Positions 12,083-25,775 of a stretch of 64,000 nucleotides of DNA are shown here, piece after piece. The translations under genes and the position numbers were made by a program. Within the stretch, counting starts at the first letter, position 1. Each line of letters begins with the position of its first letter. The stretch is taken from assembly GCA_964023205.1 (NCBI GenBank), contig OZ026850.1, forward strand, positions 7,699,770 through 7,763,769, read 5' to 3'. The stretch comes from Lutraria lutraria. Its lineage: Eukaryota; Mollusca; Bivalvia; Venerida; Mactridae. Under the pieces are notes generated by a model. The model was not told the DNA's origin and searched no databases. It saw only the letters and a program-made list of their open reading frames with translations.

Positions 12083-13540
12083 TATGTATATTGTGTTTCA
12101 GTATATAGACCAAACCTAAAGTGTTATATGTATATTGTGTCTCAGTATATAGACCAAACCTAAAGTGTTATATGTATATTGTGTCTCAGTATATAGACCA
12201 AACCTAAAGTGTTACATGTATATTGTGTCTCAGTATATAGACCAAACCTAAAGTGTTATATGTATATTGTGTCTCAGTATATAGACCAAACCTAAAGTGT
12301 TACATGTATATTGTGTCTCAGTATATAGACCAAACCTAAAGTGTTACATGTATATACTGTGTCTCAGTATATAGACCAAACCTGAAGTGTTATATGTATA
12401 TTGTGTCTCAGTATATAGACCAAACCTAAAGTGTTATATGTATATTGTGTCTCAGTATATAGACCAAACCTAAAGTGTTATATGTATATTGTGTCTCAGT
12501 ATATAGACCAAACCTAAAGTGTTACATGTATATTGTGTCTCAGTATATAGACCAAACCTAAAGTGTTACATGTATATTGTGTCTCAGTATATAGACCAAA
12601 CCTAAAGTGTTACATGTATATTGTGTCTCAGTATATAGACCAAACCTAAAGTGTTACATGTATATTGTGTCTCAGTATATAGACCAAACCTAAAGTGTTA
12701 CATGTATATTGTGTCTCAGTATATAGACCAAACCTAAAGTGTTATATGTATATTGTGTCTCAGTATATAGACCAAACCTAAAGTGTTATATGTATATTGT
12801 GTCTCAGTATATAGACCAAACCTAAAGTGTTACATGTATATTGTGTCTCAGTATATAGACCAAACCTAAAGTGTTACATGTATATTGTGTCTCAGTATAT
12901 AGACCAAACCTAAAGTGTTACATGTATATTGTGTCTCAGTATATAGACCAAACCTAAAGTGTTACATGTATATTGTGTCTCAGTATATAGACCAAACCTA
13001 AAGTGTTACATGTATATTGTGTCTCAGTATATAGACCAAACCTAAAGTGTTATATGTATATTGTGTCTCAGTATATAGACCAAACCTAAAGTGTTATATG
13101 TATATTGTGTCTCAGTATATAGACCAAACCTAAAGTGTTATATGTATATTGTGTCTCAGTATATAGACCAAACCTAAAGTGTTATATGTATATTGTGTCT
13201 CAGTATATAGACCAAACCTAAAGTGTTACATGTATATTGTGTCTCAGTATATAGACCAAACCTAAAGTGTTATATGTATATTGTGTCTCAGTATATAGAC
13301 CAAACCTAAAGTGTTACATGTATATTGTGTCTCAGTATATAGACCAAACCTAAAGTGTTACATGTATATTGTGTCTCAGTATATAGACCAAACCTAAAGT
13401 GTTACATGTATATTGTGTCTCAGTATGTAGACCAAACCTAAAGTGTTATATGTATATTGTGTCTCCGTATATAGACCAAACCTAAAGTGTTACATGTATA
13501 TTGTGTCTCAGTATATAGACCAAACCTAAAGTGTTACATG
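12083..13540. repeat. 44-bp minisatellite, homogeneous block
   Basis: Continuation of the same array to the right of the inserted element, about 33 units. Units are very uniform, differing mainly in gttaCatg versus gttaTatg and in rare 'ctccgt' for 'ctcagt'. Confidence 0.95.
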
Positions 13541-14860
13541 TATATACTGTGTCTATGTATAACACCATAGTATAAACCTAAAGTGTTACATGTATATTGT
13601 GTCTCAGTATATAGACCAAACCTGAAGTGTTATATGTATATTGTGTCTCAGTATATAGACCAAACCTAAAGTGTTACATGTATATTGTGTCTCAGTATAT
13701 AGACCAAACCTAAAGTGTTATATGTATATTGTGTCTCCGTATATAGACCAAACCTAAAGTGTTACATGTATATTGTGTCTCAGTATATAGACCAAACCTA
13801 AAGTGTTACATGTATATACTGTGTCTATGTATAACACCATAGTATAAACCTAAAGTGTTACATGTATATTGTGTCTCAGTATATAGACCAAACCTAAAGT
13901 GTTACATGTATATACTGTGTCTATGTATATAGACCAAACCTAAAGTGTCACATGTATACACTGTGTCTATGTATAACACCATAGTATAAACCTAAAGTGT
14001 TACATGTATACACTGTGTCTATGTATATAGACCAAACCTAAAGTGTTACATGTATATACTGTGTCTATCTATATAGACCAAATCTAAAGTGTTACATGTA
14101 TATACTGTGTCTATGTATAACACCATAGTATAAACCTAAAGTGTTACATGTATACACTGTGTCTATGTATATAGACCAAACCTAAAGTGTTACATGTATA
14201 CACTGTGTCTATGTATAACACCATAGTATAAACCTAAAGTGTTACATGTATATTGTGTCTATGTATATAGACCAAACCTAAAGTGTTACATGTATATACT
14301 GTGTCTATGTATATAGACCAAACCTAAAGTGTTACATGTATACACTGTGTCTATGTATATAGACCAAACCTAAAGTGTTACATGTATATACTGTGTCTAT
14401 GTATATAGACCAAACCTAAAGTGTTACATGTATATACTGTGTCTATGTATATAGACCAAACCTAAAGTGTTACATGTATATACTGTGTCTATGTATATAG
14501 ACCAAACCTCAAGTGTTACATGTATACACTGTGTCTATGTATATAGACCAAACCTAAAGTGTTACATGTGTACACTGTGTCTATGTATATAGACCAAACC
14601 TAAAGTGTTACATGTATATACTGTGTCTATGTATAACACCATAGTATAAACCTAAAGTGTTACATGTATATACTGTGTCTATGTATAACACCATAGTATA
14701 AACCTGAAGTCTTACATGTATATTGTGTCTCAGTATATAGACCAAACCTAAAGTGTTACATGTATATACTGTGTCTATGTATATATCCAAACCTAAAGTG
14801 TTACATGTATATACTGTGTCTATGTATATATCCAAACCTAAAGTTTACATGCATACACTG
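13541..14860. repeat. Minisatellite transition zone (44/46/52-bp units interspersed)
   Basis: Here 44-bp units give way to 46-bp units ('actgtgtctatgtatataga') and the first 52-bp units, in which 'tatagaccaaacc' is replaced by 'taacaccatagtataaacc'. The types alternate in short runs, a visible boundary between an old and a newly amplified variant. Confidence 0.92.
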
Positions 14861-17800
14861 TGTCTATGTATAACACCATAGTATAAACCTAAAGTGTTAC
14901 ATGTATATACTGTGTCTATGTATAACACCATAGTATAAACCTAAAGTGTTACATGTATATACTGTGTCTATGTATAACACCATAGTATAAACCTAAAGTG
15001 TTACATGTATATACTGTGTCTATGTATAACACCATAGTATAAACCTAAAGTGTTACATGTATATACTGTGTCTATGTATAACACCATAGTATAAACCTAA
15101 AGTGTTACATGTATATACTGTGTCTATGTATAACACCATAGTATAAACCTAAAGTGTTACATGTATATACTGTGTCTATGCATAACACCATAGTATAAAC
15201 CTAAAGTGTTACATGTATACTGTGTCTATGTATAACACCATAGAATAAACCTAACTGTTACATGTATATACAGTGTCTATGTATAACACCATAGTATAAA
15301 CCTAAAGTGTTACATGTATATACTGTGTCTATGTATAACACCATAGTATAAACCTAAAGTGTTACATGTATATACTGTGTCTATGTATAACACCATAGTA
15401 TAAACCTAAAGTGTTACATGTATATACTGTGTCTATGTATAACACCATAGTATAAACCTAGTGTTACATGTATATACTGTGTCTATGTATAACACCATAG
15501 TATAAACCTAACTGTTACATGTATACTGTGTCTATGTATAACACCATAGTATAAACCTAAAGTGTTACATGTATACTGTGTCTATGTATAACACCATAGT
15601 ATAAACCTAAAGTGTTACATGTATATACTGTGTCTATGTATAACACCATAGTATAAACCTAAAGTGTTACATGTATACTGTGTCTATGTATAACACCATA
15701 GTATAAACCTAACTGTTACATGTATACTGTGTCTATGTATAACACCATAGTATAAACCTAAAGTGTTACATGTATATACTGTGTCTATGTATAACACCAT
15801 AGTATAAACCTAACTGTTACATGTATACTGTGTCTATGTATAACACCATAGTATAAACCTAAAGTGTTACATGTATACTGTGTCTATGTATAACACCATA
15901 GTATAAACCTAAAGTGTTACATGTATATACTGTGTCTATGTATAACACCATAGTATAAACCTAAAGTGTTACATGTATACTGTGTCTATGTATAACACCA
16001 TAGTATAAACCTAAAGTGTTACATGTATACTGTGTCTATGTATAACACCATAGTATAAACCTAACTGTTACATGTATACTGTGTCTATGTATAACACCAT
16101 AGAATAAACCTAACTGTTACATGTATACTGTGTCTATGTATAACACCATAGTATAAACCTAAAGTGTTACATGTATATACTGTGTCTATGTATAACACCA
16201 TAGTATAAACCTAAAGTGTTACATGTATATTGTGTCTATGTATAACACCATAGTATAAACCTAAAGTGTTACATGTATATACTGTGTCTATGTATAACAC
16301 CATAGTATAAACCTAAAGTGTTACATGTATATACTGTGTCTATGTATAACACCATAGTATAAACCTAAAGTGTTACATGTATATACTGTGTCTATGTATA
16401 ACACCATAGTATAAACCTAAAGTGTTACATGTATATTGTGTCTATGTATAACACCATAGTATAAACCTAAAGTGTTACATGTATATACTGTGTCTATGTA
16501 TAACACCATAGTATAAACCTAACTGTTACATGTATACTGTGTCTATGTATAACACCATAGTATAAACCTAAAGTGTTACATGTATATACTGTGTCTATGT
16601 ATAACACCATAGTATAAACCTAACTGTTACATGTATACTGTGTCTATGTATAACACCATAGTATAAACCTAACTGTTACATGTATATACTGTGTCTATGT
16701 ATAACACCATAGAATAAACCTAACTGTTACATGTATACTGTGTCTATGTATAACACCATAGTATAAACCTAAAGTGTTACATGTATATACTGTGTCTATG
16801 TATAACACCATAGTATAAACCTAGTGTTACATGTATATACTGTGTCTATGTATAACACCATAGTATAAACCTAAAGTGTTACATGTATATACTGTGTCTA
16901 TGTATAACACCATAGTATAAACCTAAAGTGTTACATGTATACTGTGTCTATGTATAACACCATAGTATAAACCTAAAGTGTTACATGTATATACTGTGTC
17001 TATGTATAACACCATAGTATAAACCTAAAGTGTTACATGTATACTGTGTCTATGTATAACACCATAGTATAAACCTAAAGTGTTACATGTATATACTGTG
17101 TCTATGTATAACACCATAGTATAAACCTAAAGTGTTACATGTATATACTGTGTCTATGTATAACACCATAGTATAAACCTAAAGTGTTACATGTATATAC
17201 TGTGTCTATGTATAACACCATAGTATAAACCTAAAGTGTTACATGTATACTGTGTCTATGTATAACACCATAGTATAAACCTAAAGTGTTACATGTATAT
17301 ACTGTGTCTATGTATAACACCATAGTATAAACCTAAAGTGTTACATGTATACTGTGTCTATGTATAACACCATAGTATAAACCTAAAGTGTTACATGTAT
17401 ATACTGTGTCTATGTATAACACCATAGTATAAACCTAAAGTGTTACATGTATATACTGTGTCTATGTATAACACCATAGAATAAACCTAAAGTGTTACAT
17501 GTATATACTGTGTCTATGTATAACACCATAGTATAAACCTAAAGTGTTACATGTATACTGTGTCTATGTATAACACCATAGTATAAACCTAAAGTGTTAC
17601 ATGTATATACTGTGTCTATGTATAACACCATAGTATAAACCTAAAGTGTTACATGTATATACTGTGTCTATGTATAACACCATAGTATAAACCTAAAGTG
17701 TTACATGTATATACTGTGTCTATGTATAACACCATAGTATAAACCTAAAGTGTTACATGTATATACTGTGTCTATGTATAACACCATAGTATAAACCTAA

Positions 17801-18052
17801 AGTGTTACATGTATATACTGTGTCTATGTATAACACCATAGTATAAACCTAAAGTGTTACATGTATATACTGTGTCTATGTATAACACCATAGTATAAAC
17901 CTAAAGTGTTACATGTATATACTGTGTCTATGTATAACACCATAGTATAAACCTAAAGTGTTACATGTATACTGTGTCTATGTATAACACCATAGTATAA
18001 ACCTAAAGTGTTACATGTATACTGTGTCTCAGAATGACATAACAGTATACAC
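14861..18052. repeat. 52/48-bp minisatellite block
   Basis: About 65 units dominated by the 52-bp variant. It contains the inverted motif CTATG tataacac CATAG. Shorter 48-bp units lack a 'tata' (..atgtatactg..), and some units have 'aacctaactgttac'. Together with the left blocks the array is about 8 kb of intron 3. Confidence 0.95.
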
Positions 18053-18210
18053 CTGGGCCCCGTTCTATCAATGTACTTACGCATTAAATAAAGTCGGAAA
18101 TAAAATGTAAAATTGAGATTTTATCCATATAACACCAATAGGCCCCAAAAAACAATCCAAGCCACATTCATAGACCTTACATATATACGCGTAAGTTACG
18201 CAGGGCCCAG
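18053..18210. mobile_element. Small MITE with GGGCCC termini in the last minisatellite units
   Basis: 158 bp bounded by CTGGGCCC and GGGCCCAG, with a second inverted pair ACTTACGC / GCGTAAGT just inside. A degenerate minisatellite unit resumes directly after it (aagtgttataatgtgtactg) to about 18262. TSD not resolved. Confidence 0.65.
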
Positions 18211-18283
18211 AAGTGTTATAATGTGTACTGTGTCTCAGTATGACATAACAGTTTAAACCTGAACTTTGATTTTCTCTGTTACA

Positions 18284-18913
18284 CAAGAGGGCCATGATGT
18301 AAATGCTCACCAGGAAAAAAGGTAATTTAGAGATGAACATTGTTAAAATATTTCTACATGAGTCCAAGTAAAATCAAGTGACCCTAAGGTCAGGGCCAAT
18401 TTTTACCCCAGGGCCATAATATGAACAAATTTGGAAGAGGTCTGCTAGACTATGCTACACACCAAATATCAAAGCTCTAGGCATTGTAGTTTTTGACAAG
18501 AAGATTTTTTAAATTTCCTATATAAGTCTATGTAAAATCAAGTTACCCCTTTGGGCGGAGCCAATTTTGACCCCAGGGGAATAATTTGAACAAACCTTGT
18601 AGAGTTTCATTAGACAATGCTACATACCAAATATCTCAGCTCTAGGCCCTAAGGTTTCGGACAAGAAGATTTTTTTCTATTTGTTGCCATAGCAACCAGA
18701 GTTTTTAATGAAATTTAATTTTTTGAACAACTTTGAAAGGGGACCACCCAAGGATCATTCCAGCAAAGTTTGGTTGCAATGGGCATAGTGGTGTAGGAGG
18801 AGATGTCGTTTTAAGTAAATATGGACGCCACTTCACGACGAACAACGCACGATGGACGCCGGACGATCACAAAAGCTCACCCTGAGCACATTCGTGCTCT
18901 GGTGAGCTAAAAA
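18284..18913 (+). repeat. Family B pearl-like repeat, short copy
   Basis: 5' end 'aagagggccatgatgtaaat' with 'gctcaccagg', about two core units, the 'gttgccatagcaaccagag' block, and the complete 3' hairpin ending 'ggtgagctaaaaac'. The core is much shorter than in the copy at 5671, showing that tandem copy number varies between elements. Confidence 0.8.
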
Positions 18914-19064
18914 CACTGAATGAATTTCATTAAAACATGTTCTTGAACGCAATTAATGTAAATTCTAGACATGTTAAGCTGTTTGTCTAGAGGACTATTC
19001 CAAAGACTAAGTAATTCTTACATAACAGCCAAAAATATAAGAGAATTATATCATGTTTGTATAC

Positions 19065-19165
19065 CTGACTCAGAAGGATTGCCTGCACTTCTTCCGTATC
19101 CTCTGTATTCCACCATTAACACATTACAATGAGCTAACTTATATATGTAATATGTCATCATCAAC
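19065..19165 (-). CDS. ABHD13: ABHD13-like hydrolase, coding exon 3
   Basis: A 101-nt exon giving residues 160 (split Arg) to 193 and one base of codon 194. It contains LAHCNVLMVEYRGYGRSAG and ends NPSES. VEYRGYGRSxG is the conserved strand-turn following the oxyanion motif in ABHD12/13/17-type hydrolases. Acceptor 'ttctag', donor 'gtatac'. The longer open frame running to 19239 is intron read-through. The exon sits just left of the 22/30-bp tandem array and right of a pearl-like element. Confidence 0.9.
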
Positions 19166-19363
19166 CTAGAAGAGAAATGCTGAAATATTTCATGTATTAT
19201 CCATAATCTAAACATTTTGATAATTAGTTCAATAAACATTTTAATTCACAGAACTGACTTAAGTCACAATTGGTTAACAGGAATATCAGACATTATCAAT
19301 ACACAAACCATTAAAGGCTGTAAATCTGTTAATTTTTGCTCACAGTAAAATTTTCGATTTCAT

Positions 19364-22209
19364 GCTCATCTACACATTATCATGAATATGGCTTGTCATT
19401 CTAATCATCTACACATTATCATGAATATGGCTTGTCATTCTAATCATCTACACATTTAGACAAGTTAAACTACTCATCTACACATCATGGTTTTTCATTC
19501 TACTCATCTACACATTATGACAAAATGATTTACTTATCTACACATTTAGTCAAGTTAAACTAGTAACTACTCAAAGACATCTACACATTATGGCTAGATA
19601 AACTACTCATCTACACATTATGGCTAGATATACTACTCATATCCACATTATGGCTAGATAAAGTACTCATCTACACATTATGGCTAGATAAACTACTCAT
19701 CTACACATTATGGCTAGATAAACTACTCATCTACACATTATGGCTAGATAAACTACTCATCTCCACATTATGGCTAGATAAAGTACTCATCTCCACATTA
19801 TGGCTAGATAAACTACTCATCTACACATTATGGCTAGATAAACTACTCATCTACACATTATGGCTAGATAAACTACTCATCTACACATTATGGCTAGATA
19901 AACTACTCATCTACACATTATGGCTATTTATTCTACTAATCTGCACATTAAGACTAGTTAATCTACACATCTACAAATTAAGACTAGTTAATCTACACAT
20001 CTACAAATTAAGACTAGTTAATCTACAAACCTACACATTTAGACTAATTAATCTACAAATCTACACATTAAGACTAGTTATCTACACATCTACACATTCC
20101 TACTAGTTAATCTACACATCTACACATTAAGGCTAGATAAACTACTCATCTACACATTCCTACTAGTTAATCTACACATCTACACATTAAGGCTAGATAA
20201 ACTACACATCTACACATTCCTACTAGTTAATCTACACATCTACACATTAAGGCTAGATAAACTACTCATCTACACATTATGGCTAGATAAAGTACTCATC
20301 TACACATTATGGCTAGATAAACTACTCATCTACACATTATGGCTAGATAAACTACTCATCTACACATTATGGCTAGATAAAGTACTCATCTACACATTAT
20401 GGCTAGATAAACTACTCATCTACACATTATGGCTAGATAAACTACTCATCTACACATTATGGCTAGATAAACTACTCATCTACACATTATGGCTAGATAA
20501 ACTACTCATCTACACATTATGGCTATTTATTCTACTAATCTGCACATTTAGACTAGTTAATCTACACATCTACAAATTAAGACTAGTTAATCTACAAACC
20601 TACACATTTAGACTAATTAATCTACAAATCTACACATTAAGACTAGCTATCTACACATTCCTACTAGTTAATCTACACATCAACACATTAAGACTAGTTA
20701 ATCTACACATTAAGACTAGTTAATCTACACATTAAGACTAGTTAATCTACACTTTAAGACTAGTTAATCTACACATTAAGACTAGTTAATCTACACATTA
20801 AGACTAGTTAATCTACACTTTAAGACTAGTTAATCTACACATTAAGACTAGTTAATCTACACATCTACACATTAAGACTAGTTAATCTACACTTTAAGAC
20901 TAGTTAATCTACACATTAAGACTAGTTAATCTACACATCTACACATTAAGACTAGTTAATCTACACATCTACAAATTAAGACTAGTTAATCTACACATCT
21001 ACACATTAAGACTAGTTAATCTACACATCTACAAATTAAGACTAGTTAATCTACACATCTGCACATTAAGACTAGTTAATATACACATCTACACATTAAG
21101 ACTAGTTAATCTACACATCTACACATTAAGACTAGTTAATCTACACATCTACAAATTAAGACTAGTTAATCTACAAACCTACACATTTAGACTAATTAAT
21201 CTACAAATCTACACATTAAGACTAGTTAATCTACACATCAACACATTAAGACTAGTTATCTACACATCAACACATTAAGACTAGTTATCTACACATCTAC
21301 ACATTCCTACTAGTTAATCTACACATCTACACATTAAGACTAGTTAATCTACACATTAAGACTAGTTAATCTACACATCAACACATTAAGACTAGTTAAT
21401 CTACACATCAACACATTAAGACTAGTTAATCTACACATTAAGACTAGTTAATCTACACATCAACACATTCCTACTAGTTAATCTACACATCTACACATTA
21501 AGACTAGTTAATCTACACATTAAGACTAGTTAATCTACACATTAAGACTAGTTAATCTACACATCAACACATTAAGACTAGTTAATCTACACATTAAGAC
21601 TAGTTAATCTACACATCAACACATTCCTACTAGTTAATCTACACATCAACACATTCCTACTAGTTAATCTACACATCAACACATTAAGACTAGTTAATCT
21701 ACACTTTAAGACTAGTTAATCTATACATCTACAAATTAAGACTAGTTAATCTACACATCTACAAATTAAGACTAGTTAATCTACACATCTGCACATTAAG
21801 ACTAGTTATTCTACACATTAAGACTAGTTAATCTACACATTTATAGATTAGGGCTAGTTAATCTGCACATCTACACATTAAGACCAGCCAATCCACACAT
21901 TTATACATTAGGGCTAGTTAATCTGCACATCTACACATTAAGACCAGCCAATCTACACATTAAGACTAGTTAATCTACACATCTATACATTAGGGCTAGT
22001 TAATCTACACATCTATACATTAAGACTAGTTAATCTACACATCTATACATTAAGACTAGTTAATCTACACATCTATACATTAGGGCTAGTTAATCTACAC
22101 ATTAAGGCTAGTTAATCTACACATCTACACATTAAGACTAGTTACTCTACACATCTACACATTAGGGCTATTTAATCTGCACATCTACACATTAGGGCTA
22201 GTTATTCTA
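19364..22209. repeat. 22/30-bp composite tandem array, intron 2
   Basis: Left part: 30-bp units containing 'catctacacattatggctag' and 'ataaactact'. Right part: 22-bp units with 'taagactagttaatctacac', often lengthened to 30 bp by an extra 'atctacac'. Every right-hand unit carries ACTAGT. The two unit types appear to share a common 'catctacacatta..ctag' ancestor. No coding potential. Confidence 0.93.
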
Positions 22210-22392
22210 TGAAGTTTTATTTTTAAAAGTAGACATGCATGAAGATCTGTGTACACTAATCTGTTCATGAAGATCTATGGACTGAAATACAGTCAGAAAT
22301 CTAATTAATTTAACCCCTCAGTTTTATTTACCCATGAAAGTAATCAGCCTTGTTTATTATTATAATGAAACACTTCAGTTATTATTAGATGA

Positions 22393-22632
22393 CCAGCCTC
22401 TGTGGTCAAGTGGTAACGGTCGCTGACTACAAATCACTGTAACCTCTCACTGATAGAGGGTCATGGGTTCGAGCCCTGCTACCCACCATGTCTCTTTATG
22501 TGAGGAAATAGGCAGTTGCTTACGGAGGATGGCAGTCTTATACTGGTTCTTCCCAGGAACGATGGTTAGCTGAACTGTCTGCCTCATATGACTCGACTGT
22601 TGAAAAGGGGCGTAAAACTCAATAATAAAAAA
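22393..22632 (+). repeat. tRNA-derived SINE with 13-bp target duplication
   Basis: The 5' part resembles a tRNA: box A-like 'gtggtcaagtggtaacgg' at 22402 and a good box B 'gggttcgagccctg' near 22465. The tail reads 'gggcgtaaaactcaataata' and then an A/T-rich end. An exact 13-bp duplication TATTATTAGATGA flanks it (22380-22392 and 22633-22645). It is a retroposed copy in intron 2, not a functional tRNA gene. Confidence 0.85.
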
Positions 22633-22645
22633 TATTATTAGATGA

Positions 22646-23478
22646 AATGATTGATTGCAGTGCAGTGAAATATTTTATAAAAACAATCCTGAAGATGAAG
22701 TAACATTTCAGTGTAAGAAATAAGCACTTGCCCGACCAAGTTGAAAATCGGTCGGGCAAGTTCACATTGTTTTCAACTGTTCCGGCAGGCAAATTCATTT
22801 TTGGTCAACGCAACGATCTGATTTTTAATCATCGTTTGAAAAGCGACAATGACCGTAACTACTCACGCCTAATGGCGTTGACACTCAATTTATTTTTGAA
22901 AGCCCTCCACTAAATTTCCACATCATGAAATATTATTAAATGTAAATAGTGGACTGATTTTATTGATTAGAGCGACGAGCAATCGTCGCAATGCAGGTAA
23001 AATGAAAAAAAGCGGCCCAGTCTATATCTAACAAGAGGGACAAGATGGCCCTATGGCCCTTTCCCATAACTAGGTAGTCTCCCTTGGAAGATTATCGTTC
23101 TTGTCGGCAGTGCGCATGCGCTAAAAATATTATCTACTTCCGAGGACTATATCTTAATTCGGCATACAGAACACATTTCGGCAACCTGATATACTATTGA
23201 ATCAATAATTAAGTTTTTTTCACACATTTGGTTATAAACCACTAATATTATTAATGTTTTGCATGCATGTGATTTGATACAAAACAGACGAAAATTGTTA
23301 TTATTTATTTAAAACGAAATGAACTGAAAATTGGTCCATACACAGACAATTAGCGATATCTTGGCAAACAAAACATTATGTGACATATTATATGTAGATT
23401 TTCAAAATGTAGTAATTAAATGAATGTTTTTAAATTCATAGCATTCAACATAATTATCATTGTGTCTCTCGGAAGTGT
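22646..23478. other. Intron sequence with a family A 5' fragment
   Basis: Mostly unrecognised. At 23032-23060 an 'acaagagggacaagatggcc' segment is a lone 5' end of family A. The plus-strand open frame at 22728-22913 has no recognisable domain and is not called. Confidence 0.45.
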
Positions 23479-24640
23479 AACAAGAGGGCCAAGATGGCCC
23501 TATATCGCTTACATGACAATCACTGTTCACTCATTAAAACATTGTTTTGAACCGGTGACCTAGTTTTTGACCCCAGATGACCCATGTTAGAACTTGTCCT
23601 ACATATAACTAAGACAAACATTCTGACAAAATTTGGTGAAGATCCAATCAAAACCATGAAAACTACAGCATAGACAAGGTTTTCCTAAGATTTGACCTCG
23701 TGACCTAGTTTTTAACCCCAGACGACCTATGTTCGAATTTGTCTTACATATCATTAAGACAAACATTCTGACTAGGTTTGGTAAAGATACGATAAAAATT
23801 TGACATCTACAGTGTTAATAAGGTTTTCCTAAGATTTGACCTTGTGACCCAGTTTTTGACCCCGGCTGACCCATGTTCGACCTTGACCCACATATCATTG
23901 AGGCAAACATTCTGACAAGGTTTGGTGAAGATCCAATTAAAACTGTGACATCTACAGTGTTAACAAAGTTTTCTAAGATTTGACCTGGTGACCTAGTTAT
24001 TGACCCCAGATGACCCATATTTGTACTTGACCGTTATCATTAAAACAAACAATTTTACAAATTTTGGTGAAGATCCAATTATAACTGAAATCTACAGTGT
24101 TAACATGGTTTTTCATAAGATTTGGCCTAGCGACCTAGTTTGACCCAAGATGACCCATGTTCGAACTTGTCCAAGATATTATGAAGACAAACATTCTGAC
24201 AAGGTTTCATGATGATCCAATCAAAACAGTGATTTCTAAAGTGTTCACAAGGTTTTCCAGCAATTTGCCCTAGTGACCTAGTTTTTTTACCGGAAATGAC
24301 CCATTATCAAACTTGACCTACATACCGGTATTATTAAAATAAACATTCTGACAAAGTTTCGTAAAGATCCAATCAAAACAGTGATTTCTAAAGTGTTCAC
24401 AAGGTTTTCCCTTATTTGGCCCTGGTGACCTAGTTTTTGACCCCAAATGGCCAAATCTCGAACTCTTTCGAGATTTTGTGGATATCAACGTTCTGATCCA
24501 GTTTTGCTAAAATTGAGCTAAAAATGTGGCCCCTAGTGTGTTCACAACATAAAGTTTGACAACGCACGACACACACCGCACAAGGCATGATGCCAGACAA
24601 AGACTGATCCTAAAAGCTCACACTGTCACTTTGTACATGA
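23479..24640 (+). repeat. Family A pearl-like repeat, near-complete copy
   Basis: Starts 'aacaagagggccaagatggc', runs through about six core units and ends in a decayed tail ('aaaagctcacactgtcactt') without the final 'gtgagctaaaaa'. Parts of its core are very close to the copy at 1-1080 (for example 'gacctcgtgacctagttttt'). Confidence 0.78.
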
Positions 24641-25549
24641 TTCTCGCCCTGTACCCGGGTGGCATATATAAAACACCGCTGTTTGTTTACAAATGTGTTT
24701 TAAATGCACTAATGCCCAATATGTTTGATAACATTCGCCAGATTTAATATTTGTTTTAAGAATGGGATTTTCTACTTGACAAATTGAGATGCCTGGATTC
24801 CTGTTGGTCTCGGACCGACAGACTTGAGTAAGTCTCAAATCCTGAATTATCTTACCCTGACCCACAACCTGTTTTCTAAAAATAAATAAACAGATGGCAG
24901 AAAGCGAGTTGTAGAATATCAGTATTGCTAGGCTACTTGAGTCTGCAATTTATGTCCATTCATGATATACTGTACTTGTGTACGGATTACATTTTGATTT
25001 ATTTGCTTGGAAAGATTTTCTGAAAAGCTACTTTCACTTTACCTATAAAACTAATTATCATAATGATGCATAAACTCCAGCTTTTCCGGTTCCGGTATCA
25101 AAGTCGTACAGATCGAGACTACTATAATATTTTTTTGTGCGTGTGCTTGTTAGTGTTAAATTATGTGTATCTGTGTATATTTGTGTATACATGTGTGTTT
25201 TTTTAGAAATTAAAATTAAAAAAGACAAGTATATACCCACAGAAATTATCCCAATACAGGCACTGGACACAGTATGTACATGTATAATTTTGTAGTATGA
25301 AAGAAATATATAAAAGATAAAAAAGACTTGTATAGTATAGGTCTTTGGTTTTATAGCTTATTTAAATTCCACAAATATATGGTGTCCTAAACAGTTTTCA
25401 GTGCATTAAACGTGCCCTAATGTCATTTCTAACGCCCTGCCCTTCCCAAAGTCTAGCTGGAGCACTGAGCTGGAAAGACTCAGACTATGACAGTGATGAG
25501 GAATACAAATTATTTCTAACACTGCATTTTAATGAAGCCAAAACCTTAC
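24641..25549. other. Intron 2 sequence, nothing recognised
   Basis: Short overlapping open frames on both strands (24556-24865, 25058-25270) show no domain and no splice context, and are not called. Confidence 0.5.
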
Positions 25550-25775
25550 CTATGTCCTATATTACCAGCATTACCATGTAGCATAATGACAGTAGGAAAA
25601 GCAGAATGATTTGACTGTTTCACCAAATACATGTTTAATGAAGTTCCATCATGTGTTTTCACAAAAACATTCTCAAATGGAAGTTGAAACTTGTCTGGTT
25701 GTTCAACATAAATTCTTGAGTTTGGAGGTTGATCAGGGTAGTAAAGAAACATATCCTGTGCATAGTAGAATATAC
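25550..25775 (-). CDS. ABHD13: ABHD13-like hydrolase, coding exon 2 (start of hydrolase fold, oxyanion motif)
   Basis: Residues 85-159 and two bases of codon 160. It opens with IFYYAQDMFLYYPDQPP, the strongly conserved segment after the anchor in ABHD13, and contains ENVFVKTHDGTSLNMYLV and then VIMLHGNAGNIGH at residues 147-159. HGNAGN is the oxyanion-hole signature of this hydrolase group. Borders are a 'tttcag' acceptor and 'gtaagg' donor. The real exon reaches 23 nt upstream of the first internal Met (25752) and ends before the apparent stop, so an ORF view alone mis-sets both ends. Confidence 0.92.

Noticed and set aside
14608..14835. 75-aa repetitive minus frame
   Set aside because: Product of the 44/46/52-bp minisatellite.
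9978..22209. CRISPR-like array of repeats
   Set aside because: Units abut without unique spacers, periods drift, and the context is eukaryotic intron; these are mini-satellites.
22393..22632. Possible functional tRNA gene
   Set aside because: Good A- and B-box-like sequences but no clean cloverleaf; the long tail and 13-bp TSD mark it as a SINE.
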